64,000 nucleotides of DNA from contig NZ_RHOH01000010.1 in NCBI RefSeq assembly GCF_003946115.1, positions 1 through 64,000 of the forward strand, written 5' to 3'. This stretch comes from Lacticaseibacillus daqingensis (GTDB lineage Bacteria > Bacillota > Bacilli > Lactobacillales > Lactobacillaceae). The position numbers and the translations under genes were made by a program. The number at the start of each line of letters is the position of its first letter. Within the stretch, counting starts at the first letter, position 1. Below are positions 9,620-17,691 of this stretch, one piece after another. The notes beneath the pieces are model-generated. The model saw only the letters and a list, made by a program, of their open reading frames with translations, did not search any database and was not told the DNA's origin.

Positions 9620-10534
9620 CTAGAAAATCTGCATGTTGGCGAACTTCTTGGACGCCTCGTTGGCTGAGATCATCAATGTGGCACCAACCAAGGACTTCAA
9701 TAGTCCAATCGCCGTACCAAGACTATATTGTTGTCCCAACAATCCAACGCGATAAACATACGTATCGATGATATCGCCAGTCTGATAAACAATCGGGTTA
9801 TACATGTTGAAGATCTGATCGAACCCGGCGTTCAAGATGTTGCTCAGGTTTAACGCCGTCATCATCATGATGGTCGGAAGCATCCCCGGAAGGGTCACAT
9901 GTAGTAGTTGACTCCACCGACTGGCACCATCCATTTCGGCTGCTTCATATAGCCCTGGATCGATTCCAGTCAGCGCAGCAAGATAAATAATCGAACCGTA
10001 ACCAAATCCTTTCCAGACATCGGATCCAATCATGATTGAACGGAACCAATCATTACTTCCCATAAAAAGGATTGGCTTAACCCCAAAGGTCTGCAAGAAC
10101 GTATTAACTGGGCCATGGTAATCAAACAGGTTGATGACCACCGTTGCTAGCACAACCCAGGACAGAAAGTTAGGCAGGTAAACGACAGTTTGAATCGTTC
10201 GCTTAGCCCAGTTGACTCGAATTTCGTTCAGCAGTAGGGCAAAGACCACTGGCACAATCGTGTTAAAAACGATCTTCCAGCCGGCAATAATCACCGTGTT
10301 CGCGAGAATCTGCATGCTGTCCGGAATCTGGAACATATACTTAAAATTAGCGAGGCCAACCCAGTCAGAGCCAAGAATGCCTTTTGCTGGGATGTAATTT
10401 TGAAAAGCCATTACGATCCCCGCCATTGGCACGAAGCTAAATACTAACAGGAACAGCATTCCCGGGAGCATCATGAGGTGATACATGAGTTGGGAGTCTT
10501 TATGTTGCTTGTTTTGAGTGCGTGCTAATTGCAT
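9620..10534 (-). CDS. ABC sugar transporter permease, LplB type
   Basis: The second membrane subunit of the oligosaccharide importer (CUT1 family, LplB/YteP type). The first membrane helix, LPGMLFLLVFSFVPMAGIVM, is followed by the typical AFQNYIPAKG stretch, and the EAA loop is seen as YEAAEMDGASRWSQLLHVTL. Length (304) is normal. It lies 42 bases downstream of the binding-protein gene and 12 bases before the LplC-type gene, so the three are cotranscribed. It pairs with the LplC-type protein to form the channel. Confidence 0.92.
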   Translation of the reverse strand: MQLARTQNKQHKDSQLMYHLMMLPGMLFLLVFSFVPMAGIVMAFQNYIPAKGILGSDWVGLANFKYMFQIPDSMQILANTVIIAGWKIVFNTIVPVVFALLLNEIRVNWAKRTIQTVVYLPNFLSWVVLATVVINLFDYHGPVNTFLQTFGVKPILFMGSNDWFRSIMIGSDVWKGFGYGSIIYLAALTGIDPGLYEAAEMDGASRWSQLLHVTLPGMLPTIMMMTALNLSNILNAGFDQIFNMYNPIVYQTGDIIDTYVYRVGLLGQQYSLGTAIGLLKSLVGATLMISANEASKKFANMQIF

Positions 10535-10576
10535 TGTCTCTCCCCTTCCGCCTAGCGTTGTGACCCGTTCTCAGCA

Positions 10577-12241
10577 CTAGTTCTGTGACTTAATCTCCTG
10601 TTTGACCTCTTTGGTAATTTCATCGCCACCAAGTTTGTGCCAGCTCTTAACAAAGTCATCGAACTTATCAACGCTCTCTTGGTTCGTCACAATCTTCAAG
10701 AAGGTGGCATCTTCCATCTTGCTCAAGTTAGCCCACTTCTGTTTCATAGTTGCGGTTTGGCCAAAGAAGACAGGGTGAACTTCTTCAATCTTGGACAACG
10801 TATCTTTCATCTTACCGGTAGAGACATCGCGAGTGATGTGGCCACTCCAAGCGTTGTTATCAGCGTTAGCAGGGTCTGCGTTATAGGCCTTGATCTTCTT
10901 ATAGTTCTGGTAATCGTCTAGAATCAGCGTCTTAGGATCTTTCTTTCCATTGATTGCTTTCATGATATTATCATGCATGTCGGTCGTTGCTGTCGCGTAG
11001 TTAATCAGCAGATCAACTGGCTTGCCACCATCGTAACCCTTCAGACCGTAGTTAACGATTGGCTTGTATGCGTAATCTTTATAAACCAGCTTGTCGTTCA
11101 AAAGACTAGCAATTTTTGCTAGGAGTTCAGGGTGCTTGAACCCTTTGCGTACAACGAAGTATGAACCAGCTGTGTTCTGAGTGTACGCCTTGACCTTACC
11201 GTATTTGTCGGTGATGACATACGGTTGCCAGTCAGCCTTTGGGTTATTCTTGTAAGCATCGGTCAGCGGATAGTCCCCAGACCACCACGGCCCAAAGAAC
11301 GCACCACATTGACCGCTGGTAATGACAGATTCAATCTTGTCTCGCACGCTCATCTGCGGATCAATCAAGCCCTTCTTAAACCAGCCTTGCAGGTAACCCA
11401 ACGCCTTCTTAGTTTCTGGCGTCGTAGATCCATAAACGACCTTGCCGTCTTGCTTAATCCACTGACGTGGGAAGGAGTTGAACTTGGACATCACGTCATC
11501 AGCTTGGAATAAAGAGGCATAACTGCCACCGACCGTCTTGGACAGTCCCAGGCCAATGGTCTTGCCCTTACCGTTGTTACCGGGATCCTTGGCCACAAAC
11601 TGTTCAAGAATGTTTTCAACATCATCGATATTCTTTGGCGCCGCAAGTCCCAACTTATCCATCCAGTCCTTGCGTACCCACAGCATGGTTGGTAGGTTGT
11701 TCGTTTGTGTCGTTGGCAGCGCCATCAACTTGCCGTTGAAAGTAGCCTGTTTCAGTGGCCGCCCTCCGTACGAGTCGTACATCTTCTTGATCGACTTAGT
11801 GGTACTGGTCTTATATACCGTAGACAGGTCCTGGATCAGGTCGTTGTCCACCAACTGCTGAAGCTGGCTTTGATTGACTGCCATAATGTCAGGTAGGTCA
11901 CCCGTTGAGATCGCCATCGCAACTTTCTGATCGTAGTTATCGCCGTTTTCAGCCTCAAACTTATCAACACTGACCGCGTTCAGATTCTTCTTAATGTAAC
12001 GGGTATAGACATTATTTTCGTAACTATCACCTTTAGGTAATTTCGGTGCACCAGGAATTGATTTACCTACAGTATACTTAACAGTATTCTTGTACTTTGC
12101 GAATGGCTTCTTTTCTGCGGCAGTAGCCGCAACGTTATCTTTATCAGAACTCGACTCGCCTTTGCTCATGCATGCGGTTAATAATAGAGGTACTGCGCAT
12201 AATAATATCGTTGAAGCAATTATCTTTGCATTAATCTTCAT
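10577..12241 (-). CDS. Lipoprotein sugar-binding protein, LplA type
   Basis: The extracellular substrate-binding lipoprotein of the ABC importer. The N-terminus has positively charged residues, a hydrophobic stretch (IIASTILLCAVPLL) and the lipobox LTAC, so the Cys near residue 24 becomes lipidated. The rest is a large type of binding protein (about 550 residues), as usual for LplA/YtcQ proteins that take complex oligosaccharides. I chose ATG 12241 because it has AGGGGGAG seven bases upstream; a reading frame extends further upstream but the extra 32 residues lack a start signal and would spoil the signal peptide. A LacI-type palindrome lies 45 bases upstream. Confidence 0.92.
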   Translation of the reverse strand: MKINAKIIASTILLCAVPLLLTACMSKGESSSDKDNVAATAAEKKPFAKYKNTVKYTVGKSIPGAPKLPKGDSYENNVYTRYIKKNLNAVSVDKFEAENGDNYDQKVAMAISTGDLPDIMAVNQSQLQQLVDNDLIQDLSTVYKTSTTKSIKKMYDSYGGRPLKQATFNGKLMALPTTQTNNLPTMLWVRKDWMDKLGLAAPKNIDDVENILEQFVAKDPGNNGKGKTIGLGLSKTVGGSYASLFQADDVMSKFNSFPRQWIKQDGKVVYGSTTPETKKALGYLQGWFKKGLIDPQMSVRDKIESVITSGQCGAFFGPWWSGDYPLTDAYKNNPKADWQPYVITDKYGKVKAYTQNTAGSYFVVRKGFKHPELLAKIASLLNDKLVYKDYAYKPIVNYGLKGYDGGKPVDLLINYATATTDMHDNIMKAINGKKDPKTLILDDYQNYKKIKAYNADPANADNNAWSGHITRDVSTGKMKDTLSKIEEVHPVFFGQTATMKQKWANLSKMEDATFLKIVTNQESVDKFDDFVKSWHKLGGDEITKEVKQEIKSQN

Positions 12242-12285
12242 CACTGTTCTCCCCCTGCAATTCACATGTTTTAATTTTCCATCAG

Positions 12286-12299
12286 CGTAAACGTTTACG
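12286..12299. promoter_or_regulatory. LacI-family operator upstream of the lplA-type gene
   Basis: A perfect 14-bp palindrome, CGTAAACGTTTACG, lies between lacI and the binding-protein gene. It has the central CG and arms typical of LacI/GalR-family operators and also resembles a catabolite-responsive element. The same core, GTAAACGTTTAC, recurs in front of lacI at 13318-13329, which argues that one regulator controls both sites. CcpA could bind as well. Confidence 0.8.
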
Positions 12300-12317
12300 T
12301 TGATGCTAAAAAATTTC

Positions 12318-13304
12318 CTATACTGATCGTCGTTCAAAAATACGATGCTTTAAAATTTCCGACTCAATCACCTGTCCAGAGTCGATTGCTGTCGTGAGCT
12401 TCTGAACGGCCTTGGCGCCCATTTGGAAAAAAGGTTGACTGACCGCTGTCAACGCTGGATTTGCCATTTCAGCAACGCGCGTATTATCGTACCCAATCAC
12501 AGCAATATCGTCTGGCACACGTAATCCTAGATCCCCTGCCGTGTTCATAATTCCTAGTGCAGTATCATCAGAAACTGCAAAAACCGCATCCGGCCGATGC
12601 ACGAGTCGAAAGAACGCGTGCATTGCTTCAATTCCGGACTCGAAAGAAAAGGTTCCAGAATGAATCCACTCGGATTCAACTGGTAGATTGTGATCCAGCA
12701 TTGCTTGGCGATAACCCGCCACCCGTGGCAAGCCTGCTATTGTGTCTTGCATATTAGGACCTGCAATCGCAACCGCACGGTGTCCGTGTTTAATTAGGTA
12801 GGTGGTTGCGTCGTAAGCAGCAGTCTGATCATCCACCTTGATATAAGGAATCCCACTATTACTCTTCGTTGAGACGAGAACAACTGGAAATACCAAATTT
12901 TGAATTTGATTTTCTACCGCCTCATCCAACGATATCGAAGCAATGATGAGCCCTTCGACCCGACGTTCCGCCATTAAGCTGACACAGTCCATCAAATTTG
13001 TTCCGTCTTCACCTGCGTGCGTAATAATTACGCTATAATTATTACGGCTCGCGACAGTTTCGATTCCTTCCACAATATCACCGTAAAAAAGTGTAGGAGC
13101 GTTGGGCATGATTAAGCCGATAATTCGAGCTGAACTCTTCTTCAAGCTTGCCGCCATTTTGTTGCGATAGTAATTAATTTCACGAGCCGCGCTCTCGATT
13201 TTTTCTCTGGTCTCTTCGCTGTACCCCCCTTGGTTGTTAAGTACGCGTGAAACAGTTGCGATCGATACACCTGTCATCGTAGCAACATCTTTAATCGTTG
13301 GCAT
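12318..13304 (-). CDS. LacI-family transcriptional regulator of the oligosaccharide operon
   Basis: A 328-residue LacI/GalR-family repressor. Residues 1-50 form the helix-turn-helix and hinge (TIKDVATMTGVSIATVSRVL), followed by a periplasmic-binding-protein-like sugar sensor domain (IIGLIMPNAPTLFYGDIVEG onward, GYDNT near 265). It should repress the downstream transporter and glucosidase genes until an oligosaccharide breakdown product binds. Two palindromes with the same core flank the gene (12286-12299 and 13317-13330), consistent with control of itself and of the operon. Start ATG 13304 is preceded by GGAGG. The inducer is unknown. Confidence 0.93.
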   Translation of the reverse strand: MPTIKDVATMTGVSIATVSRVLNNQGGYSEETREKIESAAREINYYRNKMAASLKKSSARIIGLIMPNAPTLFYGDIVEGIETVASRNNYSVIITHAGEDGTNLMDCVSLMAERRVEGLIIASISLDEAVENQIQNLVFPVVLVSTKSNSGIPYIKVDDQTAAYDATTYLIKHGHRAVAIAGPNMQDTIAGLPRVAGYRQAMLDHNLPVESEWIHSGTFSFESGIEAMHAFFRLVHRPDAVFAVSDDTALGIMNTAGDLGLRVPDDIAVIGYDNTRVAEMANPALTAVSQPFFQMGAKAVQKLTTAIDSGQVIESEILKHRIFERRSV

Positions 13305-13316
13305 ATTCGGCCTCCA

Positions 13317-13330
13317 TGTAAACGTTTACT
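13317..13330. promoter_or_regulatory. LacI operator / cre at the lacI transcription start
   Basis: TGTAAACGTTTACT contains the perfect palindrome GTAAACGTTTAC (13318-13329). It matches the catabolite-responsive element pattern except at the last base and also the operator at 12286-12299. It lies just downstream of the predicted -10 box, the position where a repressor blocks initiation, so autoregulation or CcpA control is likely. Confidence 0.8.
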
Positions 13331-13335
13331 CAGCT

Positions 13336-13364
13336 AATATAGCACACGTGTTTACGAGCGGCAA
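13336..13364 (-). promoter_or_regulatory. Promoter of lacI and the oligosaccharide operon
   Basis: On the minus strand TTGCCG (13359-13364) and TATATT (13336-13341) are separated by 17 bases, and the -10 is extended by TGC. The operator palindrome follows directly. A degenerate half-match to the operator (TTTACG, near 13351) falls inside the spacer. Confidence 0.65.
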
Positions 13365-13411
13365 TAGTAAGCGCGTAAAAAGCCGAAAAAAGCCAAGCAT
13401 TTAGTTAATCG

Positions 13412-14783
13412 CTTTCGGCATTTGCCACACAAGTCAATCAAAGCGAGCTAGCCGGCACAAACAACTTAGCGCAACTCGCAGCCCTCATTCAAGCAACCCA
13501 AACTGCCATTAACCAAATGCAGTCAGCAGCCAGTCAAACCAGTACTGCTACCAGCGAAAATGTTGCCAAAGCAGCCGCCGAGCTCAACCTGACACCCAAT
13601 CAAATGAAGGCCTTAACGGATGCAGTGACCAACACTTATACAGCCAGCAACAATCGCCAGCAAGCTGGCTTGGAACCCCTTCTGAATAAACTGCAAAGTG
13701 CTCTGAACTCACTGCAAACCGCTACGAGCCATCAAGATCAAACAGCAAGCACCGTTAGCAGCGCCTTATCCCAGCTCACTAACGCTTCAAGCCAGCTTGC
13801 ACAAGGTAACGCCCGGCTATCAAGTGCTTCTGAAACCCAGCTTGCGCCCGGTGCCGTTTCTCTAGCCACTGGTTCAGCCACACTGAATAGCGGGATCAAT
13901 CGCCTTGAGGCTGCGCAAAGAAATTGGACGCCGGACTGGAAACATTATCTGCTAGTGGGCCAACCCTTGTCAGCGGTAATCAGCAGCTATCCGCAGGGGC
14001 TCAGAAATTGCTCGCAGGCGGACAAAAGCTTTCTACCGCAGATAACCAGCTTACCGCGGGTATTACAACAATTTCTAAAGGTAACCAGCAGCTTTCTACT
14101 CGCCTAGCCAACGGCACTAAACAACTGCCGAAATTACACTTTACCAGCGCGACGGCACACACGATCGCCAGCCCAACCAAGGTCACCGATCACAATCGCG
14201 ATTCAGTGCCAAATAACGGCACAGCAATGATGCCGTATATGGCCGGTGTTGCTTTATACGTTAGCGGCATGGTCTTAAACATGTTACTGGACACCGTCAC
14301 ACCAAGGAAAAAGCCCAAGCGAGTCGTTGATTGGTGGGCAAGTAAAGCGGTTATGATCAACGGCACTGCAATCGCCGCGGCAACAGTTGAGTTACTGACG
14401 CTAATCGGTATTGCTGGCTTACGGCCAACTAACATTTTTTCCACTTGGATAACACTATCGTTAGCCAACCTAGCGATGACCAATATGACTACTTGGCTTA
14501 ATCTTTCAATAGGAAAACTTGGTTCACTGGTCGCCATGATCCTGCTACCCTTCCAACTAGGCAGCGCAGGTGGTACGTATCCGATTGAACTCAGTAATGC
14601 TTTCTTTGAGGCCATTCACCCGTTTCTACCGATGAGTTATGTTGTCGATGGGTTCGCCATACTGTAATGATGAATAGCTGGCCGGCTGCTGATTTACTGA
14701 TACTAGCTGGATTCTTCGTCGGGTTCTCAGCACTTAATTTTCTGAATTATGTTCGCAGATCGCTGCGGACAAACGAGCTTTAA
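13412..14783 (+). pseudogene. YhgE/Pip-like membrane protein, decayed
   Basis: Remnant of a YhgE/Pip (phage infection protein) type membrane protein. The middle part shows the repeating G-x-x-x-L-x-x-G coiled repeats (GAQKLLAGGQKLSTADNQL) and the C-terminal part shows ABC-2-like membrane helices (PYMAGVALYVSGMVLNMLL onward). The coding frame starts at about 13412 without a start codon, so the N-terminal membrane helix is missing. It shifts frame near 13920, and shifts again near 14665, where an adjacent frame continues as a last helix (LLILAGFFVGFSALNF) to 14783. Three frames are needed for one protein, so it cannot be expressed intact. It faces away from the lacI operon. Family members act in secretion or phage susceptibility but function here is lost. 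Confidence 0.8.
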
Positions 14784-14820
14784 TTTGATTCATTGAGTGA
14801 GACCGGTACCCACGAATCAT

Positions 14821-14867
14821 AAATTCATGTTTCGCCATCGATCGCCTAACGTTAGTTTGATGAATTT
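14821..14867. repeat. Inverted repeat behind the YhgE remnant
   Basis: AAATTCAT (14821-14828) pairs with ATGAATTT (14860-14867), and the loop contains the 10-bp palindrome CTAACGTTAG (14846-14855). It lies between the decayed gene and the integrative-element genes. It could be an old terminator or an element boundary. The rest of 14784-15018 holds only the hairpin at 14884-14917 and the promoter-like motif at 14953-14988. Confidence 0.4.
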
Positions 14868-14883
14868 TTCGCGAATATCGATT

Positions 14884-14917
14884 AACGCCGTTGGCAATAC
14901 CGTCAGCGGCGTTTTTG
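14884..14917 (+). terminator. Rho-independent terminator
   Basis: AACGCCG (14884-14890) pairs with CGGCGTT (14907-14913) and is followed by a short T-run (TTTTTG). It reads on the plus strand and would stop transcripts from the decayed upstream gene before the element genes begin. Confidence 0.65.
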
Positions 14918-14952
14918 TGTGCTTTTCCGATTGAAATAAAAAATCGCTTCTC

Positions 14953-14988
14953 GGTTTCATTTCAGGTGACAAATCTTGTCTGTATATG
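14953..14988 (+). promoter_or_regulatory. Bipartite promoter-like motif, copy 1
   Basis: GGTTTCATTT (14953-14962), 15 unconserved bases, then GTCTGTATATG (14978-14988). The same two blocks with the same 15-base gap recur at 15733-15768. This copy ends 30 bases before the ATG of the sigma-like gene. In Tn916, Orf7 and Orf8 activate their own promoter, so this motif may be the site recognised by the element's own factor. That link is an inference. Confidence 0.6.
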
Positions 14989-15018
14989 TGTACCGAAAAA
15001 TGACAGGAGGTCAGCGTC

Positions 15019-15418
15019 ATGAGTAATGAACGCGAAATGTCAAAAATGTTTATTCGTTACATGCAACAGGTGCTCAGAAATGAGCGCATCAATATCTACC
15101 AAGCCAACTCGAAACGTATCAAAGAAATACCTCTCGAAGATTGGCTGTTAGAAGAAATCACTGATCCGGGTCATCTCGAAGACTTTTCTCTCACTGTTGA
15201 CGAGATTGCCCATCTCGAATCCTTCATCGAAAATGAACGTCTTGCCACGGCGGTTGCGACCCTTTTCACAGCTGATAAGATGGTCTTATACCAGTATTAT
15301 TTTTCGGAGTTGAATGATGTAGAAATCGGCATCCGCTCTGGCAAGAGCAGTCAGGGGGGTGAATAAAAGGCGGCGAAGGGCACTTTTGCGAATTAAGGAT
15401 GCTTACACAAACATGTAG
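15019..15418 (+). pseudogene. Tn916 Orf7-like sigma-70-type regulator, frameshifted near the end
   Basis: A short sigma-70-like regulator of the kind found in Tn916-family elements. The intact frame runs 15019-15366 (115 residues) and has an acidic middle and the start of a region-4-like helix-turn-helix (MVLYQYYFSELNDVEIG). It then ends early in SGKSSQGGE. Removing one G from the run of six G at 15354-15359 restores the expected end, VNKRRRRALLRIKDAYTNM, with a stop at 15416-15418 and a total of about 132 residues, close to the family norm. The ribosome binding site is GACAGGAGG. It is therefore inactivated, phase-variable, or affected by a sequencing error in a homopolymer. Confidence 0.75.
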
Positions 15419-15440
15419 AGAATACAAGGAGGGGTATTCA

Positions 15441-15698
15441 ATGCATTATACAGAGATCGATAACCTAGTAGCGGTTATCTTGGCAGCGCAGGATGGAGAC
15501 GATGAAGCAATGTCCAAACTACTCGATATGTTCAGCCAAGATTTTGATCGTGAAGCTGCATTCGGAAGAAGCTATGTCGATCCCGATTTGAGGCAGGAAC
15601 TTCAAATTAAGTTTGTATTCAGCGTTCAGCGCTTCAACGTCGCTGAACATTTATCGCGACCGTCCACTCAATCAGGTTCACAACTAACTCGCACGTAA
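15441..15698 (+). CDS. Tn916 Orf8-like small regulator
   Basis: An 85-residue acidic protein of the helix-turn-helix/sigma-region type found directly after the Orf7-like gene in Tn916-family elements. The N-terminal part, IDNLVAVILAAQDGDDEAMSK, resembles the start of a sigma region-2-like fold, and DLRQELQIKFVFSVQRFNV follows. In Tn916 the corresponding protein works with Orf7 to raise transcription of transfer genes. I chose ATG 15441 because it has AAGGAGGGG at a proper distance; the longer frame from 15399 overlaps the end of the restored upstream gene. No enzymatic motif is seen. Confidence 0.72.
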   Translation: MHYTEIDNLVAVILAAQDGDDEAMSKLLDMFSQDFDREAAFGRSYVDPDLRQELQIKFVFSVQRFNVAEHLSRPSTQSGSQLTRT

Positions 15699-15732
15699 TC
15701 AATTTCAACTTTTTCAACTTTTTTCTGATTTT

Positions 15733-15768
15733 GGTTTCATTTAGACCCGCTCCCGCTGTCTGTATATG
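15733..15768 (+). promoter_or_regulatory. Bipartite promoter-like motif, copy 2
   Basis: Second copy of GGTTTCATTT, 15 bases, GTCTGTATATG, identical to copy 1 in both blocks and in spacing while the 15-base gap differs completely. It lies after the Orf8-like gene and before the structured leader of the excisionase and integrase genes. Its last block sits in the loop of the terminator hairpin at 15751-15779. Confidence 0.6.
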
Positions 15769-15788
15769 CATAGGCGGGATTTTCTTTT
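15751..15788 (+). terminator. Terminator behind the Orf8-like gene
   Basis: TCCCGC (15751-15756) pairs with GCGGGA (15774-15779), followed by TTTTCTTTT. It would end transcripts of the two regulatory genes. The 17-base loop contains the -10-like block of the second bipartite motif, so transcription could stop and restart at the same place. Confidence 0.65.
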
Positions 15789-15799
15789 CCCCGCTAGTT

Positions 15800-16005
15800 C
15801 TTTGACAACTGAATACCATCATTCAGCAACGAAGGCTCCACAACGCCATGACCTCCCACGAGCGAGCGATTAACCCAGTGGGCCGGATACTTGCACGTCA
15901 CCCTGACGAAACGAGGGAGAGAGGCTCTTATTAAGACCCTCACTAGCCGGTTGGAACCGGGTTGAATGATGAGTTGCTCGTTACAACATCAGTTTCGCCA
16001 ACACC
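15800..16005 (+). other. Structured untranslated region before xis
   Basis: About 200 bases without a convincing gene but with several inverted repeats: CCCAC with GTGGG (near 15857-15883), GAGGG with CCCTC (near 15914-15942), and CCGGTT with AACCGG (near 15947-15960). A motif like ATCATTCAGCAAC near its start recurs in altered form as GAATGATGAGTTGC near its end. This suggests a folded leader RNA or a recombination or excision control region ahead of the excisionase gene. Confidence 0.45.
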
Positions 16006-16326
16006 GTGAGGAAGGAGGTATGTCATATTTCAGCGCAAGCAACGGAAGCGTCAATCGATTTTCCAATGGACGATCAGAACGTGATTGCGATTCGTAACGC
16101 TCTGTCGACTTTATTTATCGATGAAGTTCACAGGGCTCGCGAAGAACAAGCACAGCATGATCGGTACCTGTTGAAGATGGAATTGTGCGCATACCTGAAA
16201 ATTTCTAACAACACCTTAGACAAGTGGATTGAGCTTGGCTTACCACGGATCAACATCTGTGGCGTTGTTCGCTACGATCGCGATGCAGTTGATCAATGGC
16301 TTCGCAAACACGTTGAAGGATGGTAA
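16006..16326 (+). CDS. xis: Excisionase-like DNA-binding protein
   Basis: A small DNA-binding protein with a winged helix-turn-helix of the MerR/excisionase type (LKMELCAYLKISNNTLDKWIE, about 62-82, ending in YDRDAVDQWLRKH), which directs the integrase toward excision. It lies 61 bases before the integrase gene. The start is uncertain. GTG 16006 has no ribosome binding site in front. The strong AAGGAGG at 16012-16018 lies at the right distance from an in-frame ATT at 16027. An ATG at 16064 (MDDQN) has no site. Any of these keeps the DNA-binding domain. It is longer than Tn916 Xis. Confidence 0.75.
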   Translation: MRKEVCHISAQATEASIDFPMDDQNVIAIRNALSTLFIDEVHRAREEQAQHDRYLLKMELCAYLKISNNTLDKWIELGLPRINICGVVRYDRDAVDQWLRKHVEGW

Positions 16327-16387
16327 TATGTCGATGTAGCTTTACGTCCTGTTCAAGCTCGTTGACAAACAACAGGAGGTAAATATC

Positions 16388-17656
16388 ATGTCTATTACTA
16401 AAACTAATGCAGGCACTTACTTTGTGGAGGTGTTCTACCCTAAAGATATTCGCGGTGTTCTTGGTGTGAAGGTTCCCCGCTACCGTAAAACCGTAGCGAC
16501 GAAACTAGAGGCAAAGACGCTGCAAAAACAAGTAGATGCAAAGATCAAGGAAGCTCAAAAAACGCAATCTGCGGGTACTATCAAGAAGAACGGTGAAATG
16601 CTATTCAAGGACTTCTACCGTGAAATCTGGTGGCCGCTATACGCTGCTGGCGCAACCGGACGCATTCGCATTATTCCTTCCGAGGAAACCCAAGCGAATA
16701 CACGTAATATTTTCCGGCTGCACTTGCTTCCGATGTTCGGCGAGTATTCCATGACTTACTTGAATCTCAATAAACAGTTCGTTATGCAAGAGCTAGCAAT
16801 TCTGTCAGAGAAGTACGCAAATATTCGCACGGTCAAGTCTTACGTCAGTCAGATGTTTGATACCGCCGAAATGGTAGACTTCATCGACGTGAACCGGCTA
16901 GAAAAAGCCATCGCCTCCATCGGCAGTCCCAAGAAGGAACGGCTCGCCACTCGTCGCAAGATGACTGGTGAATCACTTTCTGCTGATGAAATGGTGGCTT
17001 GGCTCGACGCTGCCAACACAGATCACGAAAACGGTAAGTTGAGTGATCAAGATTATCTGTTACTTCTCCTCACGCTCCATCTCGGAGATCGTAAGGGTGA
17101 ATCATACGGATTACAGTGGAAGCACGTTGACTTCAACACCGGCTATGTTCTGATTGTTCAGGCACTCAAGAAAAGCGGCAAGGTTGGGCCAACCAAGGCC
17201 AAGAAGGAAACTTCTCACGCCTTACCACCAGTTCTGATTCCAATGTTGAAAGAATGGCGCGACAAACAAGCTATTGAACTCGCAGAAGTGAACCTAGAAT
17301 CTGGACCAAACCAGTTTCTGTTTACCTACACGAACTTCAAAGGCGGGATCAACCAACCGCTGCACGCCGACTATCTTAACTATCGCTTGAATTCGATCTA
17401 CAAACGCCACCCTGACCTCGTTCGGGTCACACCACACAAACTGCGGCATACTTTCTCAACGCTTGCACGACAAGGTGGCGCCAGCTTACAGCTGATTTCA
17501 GAAGCGCTGTCACATTCTAGCATCAAGACTACGCGCGTGTATGTCAACACGCCTGATATTGTGGGTCTGGATGTTCATGACAAGTTCGCTGAACGGATCG
17601 CAGAAGCTAGAAAGAATTCACTCGCACAAGAAATGAAACTCAACGAAACTCATTAA
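16388..17656 (+). CDS. int: Tyrosine-type integrase of the integrative element
   Basis: A 422-residue tyrosine recombinase of the Tn916/phage integrase type that inserts and excises the element. The N-terminus is an arm-type DNA-binding domain (SITKTNAGTYFVEVFYP), the middle a core-binding domain, and the C-terminal catalytic domain shows Arg in LGDRKGESYGL, the HKLRH block (HxxR), a late His in ALSHSSIKTT and the nucleophile Tyr in RVYVNTP. All key residues are present, so it may be active. It starts at ATG 16388 with CAGGAGG upstream. The gene ends about 210 bases from the 3' end of rpsI, which suggests this is the integration site. Confidence 0.93.
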   Translation: MSITKTNAGTYFVEVFYPKDIRGVLGVKVPRYRKTVATKLEAKTLQKQVDAKIKEAQKTQSAGTIKKNGEMLFKDFYREIWWPLYAAGATGRIRIIPSEETQANTRNIFRLHLLPMFGEYSMTYLNLNKQFVMQELAILSEKYANIRTVKSYVSQMFDTAEMVDFIDVNRLEKAIASIGSPKKERLATRRKMTGESLSADEMVAWLDAANTDHENGKLSDQDYLLLLLTLHLGDRKGESYGLQWKHVDFNTGYVLIVQALKKSGKVGPTKAKKETSHALPPVLIPMLKEWRDKQAIELAEVNLESGPNQFLFTYTNFKGGINQPLHADYLNYRLNSIYKRHPDLVRVTPHKLRHTFSTLARQGGASLQLISEALSHSSIKTTRVYVNTPDIVGLDVHDKFAERIAEARKNSLAQEMKLNETH

Positions 17657-17691
17657 AACTGACGTACAAAAGAACGTAAGACTAGGACACA

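Noticed and set aside
12242-12337. N-terminal extension of the sugar-binding lipoprotein
   Set aside because: The upstream stretch has no start signal and contains the LacI operator; the lipoprotein signal peptide begins at 12241.
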